NCBI GenBank assembly: GCA_902805665.1
Contig: CADCTB010000014.1
Coordinates: 1-34,072, forward strand
Direction of reading: 5' to 3'
DNA length: 34,072 nt
Source of the DNA: an uncultured Acidimicrobiales bacterium
GTDB lineage: Bacteria > Actinomycetota > Acidimicrobiia > Acidimicrobiales > AC-14
The notes under the pieces: model-generated
What the model saw: the letters and a program-made list of their open reading frames with translations, nothing else
Databases searched by the model: none
What the model was told of the DNA's origin: nothing
Program-made: the position numbers and the translations under genes
Shown here: piece after piece, positions 21,564 through 28,741 of the stretch
Position numbering within the stretch: the first letter of the stretch is position 1
Layout: the number at the start of each line of letters is the position of its first letter

Positions 21564-22202
21564 GTGACTCAGCCGTACAGGCCGCGAACCCCACGAGCGG
21601 CTACGGCCCTCGCCTTCTGCCTCATGACTCTGGCCTTGGTGGCCTGCGGGGGCGACAAGGCAGCGCCCACCACCACGGCCCCCGAGGGCTTCACGGTGAT
21701 GAGCGACGCCAAGGAGGGCTTTGCCGTCGCCGTCCCCTCGGACTGGGTTCGGATACCGCTCAAGCCCAATCCGGCCGACTTCGACACGGACGCCAACGAG
21801 CTCCGCCGGCAGAACCCCAAGCTGGCGTCGATCCTCAACCAGGCCCGTGTCCTGGGCCAGTCCGGCGGCAAGTTCATGGCCGTGGCCCCGGACGGTGTCG
21901 CCAACGTGAACCTTACGGCCGACAAACCGAAGGAGAAGACGGTCGACGAGATCGTCACCAACTCGATCGAGGGGCTCAAGAGCTTCGAGGCGTCGAACTT
22001 CGCCCAGGAGCAGGCCACCCTCTCGGGTAAGCCGGCCGTCCGGCTCAGCTTCCGGCTCCCGGTCGACACCGATGCCGGCCGTATTCCGACCGATGAGATC
22101 CAGCACTACCTGCTCGAGGACGAGAAGGCCTACATCCTCACCGTGGCCGCCGCCGCCCCGCCCGTGGCGTCGGCCATCGCGGGCAGCCTGAAACTCAGGT
22201 AG
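21564..22202 (+). CDS. Putative lipoprotein of unknown function
   Basis: A 212-residue protein with a lipoprotein signal peptide and lipobox LVAC (Cys28), a short Thr/Ala/Pro linker, then about 170 residues of mixed alpha/beta sequence: GFAVAVPSDWVRIPL, KFMAVAPDG, TVDEIVTNSIEGLKSFEASN, a late HYLLEDEKAYILTVAA and a final SLKLR. The pattern 'f.v.vP.gW' with a C-terminal 'r..yvlt' strand resembles PsbP/LpqN-like lipoproteins of actinobacteria, which would fit surface binding or transport roles, but I cannot confirm the family by eye. Its 3' end overlaps that of the converging permease gene by 8 bp. Confidence 0.8.
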   Translation: MTQPYRPRTPRAATALAFCLMTLALVACGGDKAAPTTTAPEGFTVMSDAKEGFAVAVPSDWVRIPLKPNPADFDTDANELRRQNPKLASILNQARVLGQSGGKFMAVAPDGVANVNLTADKPKEKTVDEIVTNSIEGLKSFEASNFAQEQATLSGKPAVRLSFRLPVDTDAGRIPTDEIQHYLLEDEKAYILTVAAAAPPVASAIAGSLKLR

Positions 22203-23088
22203 CGCCCTCCGACGCCTCGGCGGCGTCGCCCTGGATCCCCATCAGGGCCAGGTCCATGCCGGCGCCCGGCACCACGATGGCCCCGGCCCGGTAGCGCCGG
22301 CGCTGCCGTACTTCGAGGCGGCGGGCCACCATGCTCAGGGCGAAACACACGACGATGTACAACACCGCCACCACGAAGAGCGACTGGAGCGGGTTCTGGA
22401 AGAACTCGCCGTTGATCCGGCCCCGGCGCAGCAGCTCCTCGAAGGCCACGGCGGCGCCCAGCGAGGAGTCCTTGAGCAGTGTCACCAGCTGGCTCACGAT
22501 GGCGGGAATCATGCGGCGGGCCGCCTGCGGGATGACTACCAGCAGCATGGCCTGCCAATAACCCATGCCGAGGGAGTAGGCGGCCTCGGTCTGACCCCGG
22601 TCGAGGGAGAGGATCCCGGCCCGGAAGATCTCGCCCAGGACGGCGCCGTTGTAGATGATCAGGCCGATGGCCACGTACCAGAAGACCGAGAGGCGCACGC
22701 CGTAGGTGGGCAGACCGAGGGCGGAGAAGAAGATCAGCAGGACCAGCGGCAACCCTCGGAAGAACTCCACGAAACCTGTCGTGCCCCAGCGGACCGGTCC
22801 GGTGCGGGAGAGCCGGGCCAGGGCCAGCACGGCTCCGATGACCATGGCGCCGACCATGGAGACCAACGCCACCTCCATCGTGGTCCTCAGCCCCTCGAGG
22901 AAGAACCTCTGGACCGGCCCCTGGGTGAAGGGCTCCCACTTGGCCTGGGCGAGCTGGCCGTTGTCACCCAGCCGCTTGATGGCCACGACGATGAACCCGA
23001 TCACGGCGAACGCGCTGACCACCGACACGATCCGGGTGATCCGGCGCCCGCGGGGGCCGAGCGCGTCGCCGATGAACGGTGCCGTCAT
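22195..23088 (-). CDS. gluD: Glutamate-type ABC transporter, permease 2 (GluD-like)
   Basis: A 297-residue inner-membrane permease of the HisMQ family for polar amino acids. An N-terminal helix (about 20-40) precedes the transport core, which has FRGLPLVLLIFFSALGL, the ATPase-coupling loop EAAYSLGMGYWQAMLLVVIP and LLKDSSLGAAVAFEELL. The longer N-terminus and C-terminal tail match GluD rather than GluC. The ATG at 23088 has GGGAGG 7 nt upstream; that ribosome binding site and start lie in the second unit of a 59-bp tandem repeat. Fourth gene of the gluABCD-type set. Confidence 0.92.
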   Translation of the reverse strand: MTAPFIGDALGPRGRRITRIVSVVSAFAVIGFIVVAIKRLGDNGQLAQAKWEPFTQGPVQRFFLEGLRTTMEVALVSMVGAMVIGAVLALARLSRTGPVRWGTTGFVEFFRGLPLVLLIFFSALGLPTYGVRLSVFWYVAIGLIIYNGAVLGEIFRAGILSLDRGQTEAAYSLGMGYWQAMLLVVIPQAARRMIPAIVSQLVTLLKDSSLGAAVAFEELLRRGRINGEFFQNPLQSLFVVAVLYIVVCFALSMVARRLEVRQRRRYRAGAIVVPGAGMDLALMGIQGDAAEASEGAT

Positions 23089-23147
23089 CGCCCGCCCTCC
23101 CGGTCGGGCGCTGCTTGCCGGACGGACCGGCCTCCCGGGCCGGTCAT
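23085..23147 (-). CDS. Candidate 20-aa linker ORF 2 (MTGPGGRS family)
   Basis: The ATG overlaps the TGA of linker ORF 1 and its TGA overlaps the ATG of gluD (ATGA at both ends). The peptide is MTGPGGRSVRQAAPDREGGR, identical to linker ORF 1. A GGGAGG lies 7 nt before the start. It may be a translated re-initiation relay or simply the product of the tandem duplication. Confidence 0.35.
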   Translation of the reverse strand: MTGPGGRSVRQAAPDREGGR

Positions 23148-23206
23148 CGCCCGCCCTCCCGGTCGGGCGCTGCTTGCCGGACGGACCGGCCTCCCGGGCC
23201 GGTCAT
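23144..23206 (-). CDS. Candidate 20-aa linker ORF 1 (MTGPGGRS family)
   Basis: The ATG overlaps the gluC stop (AAACGATGA) and its TGA overlaps the ATG of linker ORF 2. Peptide identical to ORF 2. Unlike ORF 2 it has no obvious upstream ribosome binding site, so it would rely on ribosomes terminating at gluC. Confidence 0.35.
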   Translation of the reverse strand: MTGPGGRSVRQAAPDREGGR

Positions 23207-23847
23207 CGTTTGATTGCCACCCGTCGCTCGAGCCAGTTGGTGGCGAAGCCGGACGGGATCGTCAACAGGAGGTAGGCGGCGGCGGCGCCCAGGAAGGCGG
23301 GTATGAACTGGGCGGTGTCGGTGCCCAGCTGGGTGGCCGCGCTGGTGAGCTCGGGGACGTTGATGGCCACCGCCACCCCGGAGTTCTTGAGCAGGGCGAT
23401 GAAGATGCCGCCGAGGGGACCGACCACCGTGCGGAGGGCTTGGGGCATCACGACGAGCCGCAGTGACTGCGGGAACGTCAGCCCGATGGCCCGCGCCGCC
23501 TCGGCCTGGCCGGTGGAGACCGCGTTGATGCCGGACCGTACGGTCTCCCCCACGAACGTGGCCGTGTAGGCGGTGAGCACGATCACGGCCGAGGCGAAGT
23601 AGGAGTAGGTGAAGCCGATGCTCGGGAAGGCGAAGACCACCACGAACATCAGGACCAGCAAGGGCGTGTTGCGGACCATCTCCACGTAGGTGGCACTGGC
23701 CCACCGCAGGGGCGGCACGGGGCTGACCCGGAGGGCGGCGACGACGATGCCCAGGATGAAGGCCAGGATGAAGGAGAGGACGCTCAGCTCCAGCGTCCTG
23801 CGCATGCCCTCGAGGAAGATGTCGAGGTTGTCGAACACCACGCTCAC
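23203..23847 (-). CDS. gluC: Glutamate-type ABC transporter, permease 1 (GluC-like)
   Basis: A 214-residue HisMQ-family permease with five predicted membrane helices, the block MVRNTPLLVLMFVVVFAFP, the coupling loop EAARAIGLTFPQSLRLVVMP and LLKNSGVAVAINVPEL. Length matches GluC (about 220-228). The GTG at 23847 follows a GAGGTGG ribosome binding site that lies in the loop of a strong hairpin (23848-23874), so translation may be limited by RNA folding. Third gene of the gluABCD-type set. Confidence 0.92.
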   Translation of the reverse strand: MSVVFDNLDIFLEGMRRTLELSVLSFILAFILGIVVAALRVSPVPPLRWASATYVEMVRNTPLLVLMFVVVFAFPSIGFTYSYFASAVIVLTAYTATFVGETVRSGINAVSTGQAEAARAIGLTFPQSLRLVVMPQALRTVVGPLGGIFIALLKNSGVAVAINVPELTSAATQLGTDTAQFIPAFLGAAAAYLLLTIPSGFATNWLERRVAIKR

Positions 23848-23874
23848 GGGGTCACCACCTCAGGCGGTGACCCC
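23848..23874 (-). promoter_or_regulatory. Hairpin carrying the gluC ribosome binding site in its loop
   Basis: On the mRNA, GGGGTCACC (23874-23866) pairs perfectly with GGTGACCCC (23856-23848); the 9-nt loop GCCTGAGGT holds most of the Shine-Dalgarno and the GTG start follows the stem directly. In this position, between the binding-protein gene and the permeases, such hairpins usually lower permease yield or protect the upstream mRNA. It could also work as a partial terminator. Confidence 0.65.
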
Positions 23875-23902
23875 GCGTTGCGTGGCGCGGTGCTGCAAGT
23901 CG

Positions 23903-25000
23903 TCAGGAGGCGCGGGTTGTAGAGGTTGTCGACGCCACAGTGGTGGAGGGCGCCGTGGTGGTGCTGCCGGTGCCACCGGCGGAGGTGGTGGCGGTTCCAC
24001 CTGTGACGGTGGTGGTGGCGGTTCCACTACCAGCACCGGGGATGGTGGTGGCGGTTCCCCCGCCGGAGGTGGTCGCCGGGGCGGCTCCGGCGGAGGTGTA
24101 GCGGTTCACCGGCGGCGGCGTAGGCGTGGGAATGCCGAGCTTGCCCAGGGTGGCGGCGAACAGCTTGGCCCACTCCCCGTTGGCGTAGATGGCTTCCAAC
24201 CGGTCGTTGATGTAGTTCCGGAAGGCGTCGTCACCGCGCTTCACACCGATCCCGTAGGGCTCGTCGGTGAACTTGTTGCCGACGATCTTGAACTCCGTCG
24301 GGGCGCCGGCGACGAAGCCCAGGAGGATCGAGTTGTCGGTGGTCACCGACTGCACCCGACCGTCACGCAGCGCCTGGACACAGTCGGAGTACTGGTCGAA
24401 CTCCGTCAGGTCGGCCGTCGGGACCACCCGCTTGACGTTGGCCGCAGGCGTGGAGTTGCGGACGCTACAGGTCTTCTTCCCGGCCAGGTCGTTCACGCCC
24501 CTGATGCTGTTGTCGTTCGCCTTGACCATGATGTCCTGGCCGGCGATGTAGTACGGCCCGGCGAAGTCGATGCGCTGCTTGCGGGCGTCGTTGATGGTGT
24601 AGGTGGCCACCACCATGTCGACAGTGTTGTTCTCGAGGAACACCTCCCGGTTGGGGGTGGTGGCCTCGCGGAACTCGATCTTGCTCTCGATGTCCTCGAT
24701 CTTCCCGCCGTAGATGCCCAGCGCGATCTGCTTGGCGATCTCGACGTCGAAGCCCTCGATCTTGTTGGTGACCGGGTTCTTCTGGCCCAGGCCGGGCTGG
24801 TCGAACTTCACGCCGACGATCATCTTGCCCTTGCTCTGGAGGTTGGCCATCGTCGTGCCGGCCGCGAACGTGGGCCTGGCCGCGGTGGTGTCGCTCGACT
24901 GCCCGCCGCCCACCGTGTTGTCGTCGTCGCCGCCTCCACAGGCAGAGGCGGTGAGCGCCACCGCGACGAGGGTCGCCCCTATGAATCGGATTCTTCGCAT
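23903..25000 (-). CDS. gluB: Glutamate-type ABC transporter, solute-binding lipoprotein (GluB-like)
   Basis: A 365-residue lipoprotein that captures the amino acid outside the membrane. It has a signal peptide with lipobox TASAC (Cys21), then the SBP_bac_3 fold (about 50-300): GVKFDQPGLGQKNP, IEGFDVEIAKQIA, FREATTPNREVFLENNTVDMV (cut here to NREVFLENNTVDMV), YTINDARKQRIDFAGPYY, KTCSVRNSTPA and YGIGVKRGDDAFR. These agree with the Glu/Asp-binding GluB group. The last 65 residues form a Thr/Ser/Gly/Ala-rich low-complexity tail, unusual at the C-terminus of this family. The ATG has a strong TGAGGAG ribosome binding site. A 15-codon frame (25011-25058, MRSTDPMFSTNEATT) in the 61-nt gap after gluA ends on that ribosome binding site. 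Confidence 0.93.
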   Translation of the reverse strand: MRRIRFIGATLVAVALTASACGGGDDDNTVGGGQSSDTTAARPTFAAGTTMANLQSKGKMIVGVKFDQPGLGQKNPVTNKIEGFDVEIAKQIALGIYGGKIEDIESKIEFREATTPNREVFLENNTVDMVVATYTINDARKQRIDFAGPYYIAGQDIMVKANDNSIRGVNDLAGKKTCSVRNSTPAANVKRVVPTADLTEFDQYSDCVQALRDGRVQSVTTDNSILLGFVAGAPTEFKIVGNKFTDEPYGIGVKRGDDAFRNYINDRLEAIYANGEWAKLFAATLGKLGIPTPTPPPVNRYTSAGAAPATTSGGGTATTIPGAGSGTATTTVTGGTATTSAGGTGSTTTAPSTTVASTTSTTRAS

Positions 25001-25061
25001 TGCTGTCTCCTCAGGTTGTTGCTTCGTTGGTACTGAACATCGGGTCGGTGGAACGCATGAA

Positions 25062-25832
25062 CTAGTGCGCCAGGATCTTCGACAGGAAGTCCTTGGCCCG
25101 GTCGGTCTCCGGATGGTCGAAAAAGCGTTGTGGCGTGGCGATCTCCACGATGCGGCCCCCGTCCATGAAGGCCACCCGCTGGGCGGCCGACCGGGCGAAG
25201 CCCATCTCGTGGGTGACGACCACCATGGTGGTGCCCTCGGTGGCCAGCTCGACCATCACGTCGAGCACCTCCTTGATCATCTCCGGGTCGAGCGCCGAGG
25301 TGGGCTCGTCGAAGAGCATGAGCTTGGGCTCCATGGCCAGGGCCCGGGCGATGGCCGCCCGCTGCTGCTGGCCCCCGGACAGCTCGGCCGGGTAGCGATC
25401 GGCCTTCTCGGCGATCCCCACCCGCTGCAGGAGCTTCATGCCCCGCTCCCGGGCCTCGTCCTTGGACAGCTTGCGCACCTTGATCGGGCCCAGCGTGACG
25501 TTCTGGAGGACGGTCTTGTGGGCGAAGAGGTTGAAGGACTGGAAGACCATCCCGACGTCGGCCCGTAGCTTGGCCAGGCCCTTTCCCTCCTCGGGCAGCG
25601 CCACCCCGTCGATGGTGATCCGGCCCGAGCCGATCGGCTCCAGCCGGTTGATGCAGCGGCAGAGGGTGGACTTTCCCGACCCGGACGGCCCGATGACCAC
25701 CACCACCTCGCCCCGGCCGACGGTGAGGTCGATGTCGCGGAGGACGTGAAGCTCGCCGAAGTGCTTGTTGACTCCCTCCATCACCACCAGCGGGTCGTGG
25801 GAGTCGGAGTCGGGTCGTGCGTCGGCAACCAT
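25062..25832 (-). CDS. gluA: Glutamate-type ABC transporter, ATP-binding protein (GluA-like)
   Basis: A 256-residue ABC ATPase of the polar amino acid family: Walker [10 protein letters not shown] (48-56), Q-loop [11 protein letters not shown] (95-105), signature LSGGQQQR (151-158), Walker B LMLFDEP (171-177) and H-loop [10 protein letters not shown] (His208). The ATG at 25832 overlaps the TGA of the small membrane-protein gene by 1 nt (TGATG) and sits about 15 residues before the domain begins. The order ATPase, binding protein, permease, permease is that of gluABCD of corynebacteria. Substrate inferred as glutamate or a related amino acid. Confidence 0.94.
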   Translation of the reverse strand: MVADARPDSDSHDPLVVMEGVNKHFGELHVLRDIDLTVGRGEVVVVIGPSGSGKSTLCRCINRLEPIGSGRITIDGVALPEEGKGLAKLRADVGMVFQSFNLFAHKTVLQNVTLGPIKVRKLSKDEARERGMKLLQRVGIAEKADRYPAELSGGQQQRAAIARALAMEPKLMLFDEPTSALDPEMIKEVLDVMVELATEGTTMVVVTHEMGFARSAAQRVAFMDGGRIVEIATPQRFFDHPETDRAKDFLSKILAH

Positions 25833-26206
25833 CAGGCAGCAGCCACCTTTCGGTCCGGGGAGCCGGTCAGGCCGATGAGGACCAGCAGGCCGATGACGCT
25901 CGCGGCGGCCACCGCCGTCGCCGCCCGGCGGCCGGCGGCGTCCCGGCAGGCGTTGGCCAGGGCCAGGTCGGAGAGGTTCAGCCCTTCGGATCTCCGCCCG
26001 AAGTTGCTGACCGGGACGCCGCAGTCCACGTCGGTCACCGCCGACGCCAGACCGGGGGAGAACGGTTCGAGACGCAGCAGCGGGTCGTCGTCGAAGGTCG
26101 CCTCGACAGGGACCAGGAGGATGGCCACGGCGGCCACCAACCCCAGGACAGCCAGGGCGGCGCTGAGCCGGCGAGGTGAGGGGCGAGGCAGCCGCCGGCG
26201 GCTCAC
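25832..26206 (-). CDS. Small two-helix membrane protein with paired cysteines (unknown)
   Basis: A 124-residue protein with a basic N-terminus, one membrane helix (about 15-33), an outside loop of about 60 residues and a second helix (about 95-113). The loop holds two cysteines in [10 protein letters not shown] and [11 protein letters not shown], well placed for a disulfide. Proteins of this layout with a 'CG' and 'C....RR' pair recur in actinobacteria as hypothetical proteins. GTG start overlapping the previous stop (GTGA) and TGATG overlap with gluA show tight co-translation with the transporter ATPase. Function unknown. Confidence 0.7.
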   Translation of the reverse strand: MSRRRLPRPSPRRLSAALAVLGLVAAVAILLVPVEATFDDDPLLRLEPFSPGLASAVTDVDCGVPVSNFGRRSEGLNLSDLALANACRDAAGRRAATAVAAASVIGLLVLIGLTGSPDRKVAAA

Positions 26207-26535
26207 CGGGCTCCCCCGTCGCGCTGAGCCGCGCCACCGCTGAGCCGGGCGATGACGTCGGAGCGGTTGCGGATGCCCAAGGCCTCCTGGAGCTCCTCGG
26301 CTAGGTCCTCGGCGGCCAGGCCGAAGGCCCCCGAGGGCAGGACGATGGCCTCGTCGCCCCCCCGGACCACCACTGACCCGCGGTCAATTTCGATGGCTTC
26401 CACCCACTCCCAGCGCAGGAGGGTGTGCTCCTCACCGCCCCCGAACTCTGACACACCGTGAAGGTCGACGCGCAGAAGCCGCTTGGGTCCGAACAGCCGT
26501 CCTCGCACGACGTGCTCGGCGACTCGTTGGGCCAC
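26203..26535 (-). CDS. Small protein, possibly PH-like (unknown)
   Basis: A 110-residue soluble protein. The middle part has alternating strands ([47 protein letters not shown]) followed by a helix ([14 protein letters not shown]), a pattern seen in bacterial PH-like domains. No catalytic motif. The GTG start is 4 nt after the nitrate reductase stop. It links the nitrate genes to gluABCD through overlapping starts, so the whole block may be one transcript. Function unknown. Confidence 0.65.
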   Translation of the reverse strand: MAQRVAEHVVRGRLFGPKRLLRVDLHGVSEFGGGEEHTLLRWEWVEAIEIDRGSVVVRGGDEAIVLPSGAFGLAAEDLAEELQEALGIRNRSDVIARLSGGAAQRDGGAR

Positions 26536-26539
26536 GAAC

Positions 26540-28741
26540 TCAACTGTACCGGCGACTCTCCGCTACTCGTCGGACACCCACCGCGGCCGACTTGTAGGAC
26601 GGCTGGCGCGAGTAAGGATCAATGCTGGACTTGGTCAGCTGGTTGGTCCTGGCGTAGTGCATGGGCACGAAGACCTGGCCGGGGGCCACCGTCGGCGTGA
26701 CGTAGGCCCGGGCCTCCATCTCGCCTCGAGCCGAACTGAGGACCACCCACTCATCGGCGACGACGCCGAGGGCCGAGGCGTCGGCCGGGGATATCTCCAC
26801 GTACGGCTTCTCCGGGTAGAGGGTTCGGAGGATCGCCGACTTCGACGTCCGGGTCTGGGTGTGCCACTGGCTGGAGCTCCCCCGTCCGGTGAGGAGGATG
26901 AACGGGAACTCCTCGCTCGTCGGCTCGGCCACCGGCCGGGGCTCCTCCCACACGAACCGGGCCCGCCCGTCGGGATGAAAGAACCGGCCGTCCTCGAACA
27001 GCCGGCGCTCGCGGTCCGGTGCGCTGCCAACCGAGTCAGTCGGCGGGTCGCCGGGTTCCGGCTCGCCGGCGGGGCAGGGGCCCCCGCCGGCAGCGACGGG
27101 CGCGGTGCGAAGCACCCGGGTGCCCGGAGCCGGCAAACAAGGCCATTGGATGCCGCCTGCGGCGTCCAAATGGCCGTACCCCTCGATCCCCGTGATGTCG
27201 CAGGGGCGGCCGGCGGACAGCCGCTGGAGGATGCCGAACACGGCCTCGGGCGACGACCACTCCTCGAACATGTCCCCGCAGCCCCAGGCGTCGGCCACCA
27301 GCTTGAAGATGGAGAAGTCGGCGAGGGCCTGGCCCGGCGCCCGCACCACCCGCCGGATGCGGCCGTACCGGCGCTCGGAGTTGATGAACGTGCCCTCCTT
27401 CTCCCCCCAACCGGCGGCCGGGAGCACGATGTCGGCCAGCTGGGCCGTCTCCGTCGTGGGATAGAGGTCCTGGACCACGAGCACGTCGAGGCGGCCGAGG
27501 AGGTCCACGAGGTCGCGCTGGTCGATCCACGAGTGGGCGGTGTTGGTGGCGATCACCCACAGGGCCTTGATCTTCCCGTCGCGGATGCCCTCCACGATCT
27601 GGTCGTAGGCCAGGCTCATCCGGTCGGGGATGCAGGATTCCTCAATCCCGAGGATTTCCGAGACCTCGGCCCTCGCGTCGCGGTCGGTGAAGGCCCGGCC
27701 CCCGAACAGGTTGGTGGTGTTCGACCACAGCCGTGAGCCCATGGCGTTGCACTGGCCGGTGATGGAGTTGGCCCCGGTGCCCGGGCGGCCGACGTTGCCG
27801 GTCAGCAGGGCCAGGCCGATGATGGCCTGGGCCACCCGGACGCCCTCGTGGCTCTGGTTCACGCCCATCGTCCACCAGAACGACACCCGCTTGCCCGAGG
27901 CGATGGTGTCGGCCATCAGCTCGAGGGCGTCGACGGGCAGCCCGGTGGCCGCGCTGACCCGCTCGGGCGTGAACGCCTCCACGTGGGCGGCGAAGCCCTC
28001 GAACCCGTCGGTGGACCGGGCGACGAACTCCTTGTCGACGGCGCCCCATGCGATGAGCAGGTGGGCCAGGCCGTAGAGCAGGGTCAGATCGGACTTCGGC
28101 AGCAGGGGGTAGTGCTGGGTGGCGGCGGCGGCGGTCTCGGTGACCCGGGGGTCGACGACGATGACCTCGGGATGGTGCGGGTTCCGGCAGATCCGCTCCC
28201 ACAGGATGGGATGGGCGATGCAGGGGTTGGCCCCCCACAGGACGATGACGTCGGACTCCTCCAGGTCGCCGTAGGTGTACGGGGGAGCGTCGAAGCCGAA
28301 GGACTCCTTGTAGGCCACGACTGCGGTGGCCATGCACTGGCGGGTGTTCCCGTCGCCGTGGACCATGCCCATCCCGAACTTGGCAACCGCGCCGAGCAGC
28401 GCCATCTCCTCCGAGGCGATCTGCCCGGTGGAGATGAAGGCGGCCGCCTCGGGTCCGTGCTCGGCCTGGACGGCCTTGAACCGGCTCACCATGGCGTCGA
28501 GGGCGGTGGGCCAGTCGACCGGCTCCAGCGGTCCGCCGCGGTTGACCCGCACGAGTGGAGTCGTGGCCCGGTCAGGGGCCCGGAGCGGGGTGAGCGCCTC
28601 CCATCCCTTGGGACAGGCCATGCCGAGGTTGACCGGGTAGTCCTTGGTGGGCTTGAGAGAGACGGCGACGCCGTCCTTCACGTTGACGTCGAGCGAGCAG
28701 CCCACCGAGCAGAACCCGCACACCATCGCGTTCCCGGCCAT
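26540..28741 (-). CDS. nasC: Assimilatory nitrate reductase catalytic subunit (Mo-bisMGD)
   Basis: Reduces nitrate to nitrite in the cytoplasm. The 733-residue protein begins with a [4Fe-4S] site (CGFCSVGC at 8-15 and Cys43 in ACPKGW), then the Mo-ligand cysteine in [10 protein letters not shown] (Cys136), and the MGD-binding domains ([55 protein letters not shown]). There is no Tat signal and no C-terminal BFD [2Fe-2S] domain, as in NarB-type enzymes. The ATG at 28741 overlaps the stop of the FeS/anchor gene (TGATG). Residues about 536-577 ([18 protein letters not shown] and following) are encoded largely by a double-hairpin repeat and look like an insertion before [18 protein letters not shown]. 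Formate dehydrogenase-like enzymes share the fold, but the nirBD context favours nitrate. Confidence 0.9.
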   Translation of the reverse strand: MAGNAMVCGFCSVGCSLDVNVKDGVAVSLKPTKDYPVNLGMACPKGWEALTPLRAPDRATTPLVRVNRGGPLEPVDWPTALDAMVSRFKAVQAEHGPEAAAFISTGQIASEEMALLGAVAKFGMGMVHGDGNTRQCMATAVVAYKESFGFDAPPYTYGDLEESDVIVLWGANPCIAHPILWERICRNPHHPEVIVVDPRVTETAAAATQHYPLLPKSDLTLLYGLAHLLIAWGAVDKEFVARSTDGFEGFAAHVEAFTPERVSAATGLPVDALELMADTIASGKRVSFWWTMGVNQSHEGVRVAQAIIGLALLTGNVGRPGTGANSITGQCNAMGSRLWSNTTNLFGGRAFTDRDARAEVSEILGIEESCIPDRMSLAYDQIVEGIRDGKIKALWVIATNTAHSWIDQRDLVDLLGRLDVLVVQDLYPTTETAQLADIVLPAAGWGEKEGTFINSERRYGRIRRVVRAPGQALADFSIFKLVADAWGCGDMFEEWSSPEAVFGILQRLSAGRPCDITGIEGYGHLDAAGGIQWPCLPAPGTRVLRTAPVAAGGGPCPAGEPEPGDPPTDSVGSAPDRERRLFEDGRFFHPDGRARFVWEEPRPVAEPTSEEFPFILLTGRGSSSQWHTQTRTSKSAILRTLYPEKPYVEISPADASALGVVADEWVVLSSARGEMEARAYVTPTVAPGQVFVPMHYARTNQLTKSSIDPYSRQPSYKSAAVGVRRVAESRRYS
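27065..27130 (-). repeat. Double-hairpin repeat, copy 2 (inside nasC, in frame)
   Basis: Hairpin 1: GCCGGCGGGG (27065-27074) pairs with CCCCGCCGGC (27082-27091). Hairpin 2: GCGACGGGC (27093-27101) with GCCCGGAGC (27122-27130), inner stem GGTGC/GCACC around GAA. Layout and sequence match 10910-10973. It adds about 22 codons to nasC without shifting the frame. Confidence 0.7.

Larger units (their letters stand above)
23084..23208 (-). repeat. 59-bp tandem duplication between the two permease genes
   Basis: Two identical 59-bp units (23084-23142 and 23143-23201) plus 7 bp of a third. Each unit contains the GACCGGCC/GGCCGGTC palindrome, a GGGAGG ribosome binding site and a CGATGA stop/start overlap. 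I see no mismatch between units, so the duplication is recent or maintained. It spans from the gluC stop to the gluD start. Confidence 0.92.

Noticed and set aside
23940-24110. GGT-rich repeats near the end of gluB taken as a CRISPR or satellite array
   Set aside because: Units are short, irregular and in frame with a Thr/Gly-rich protein tail; no spacers and no cas genes.
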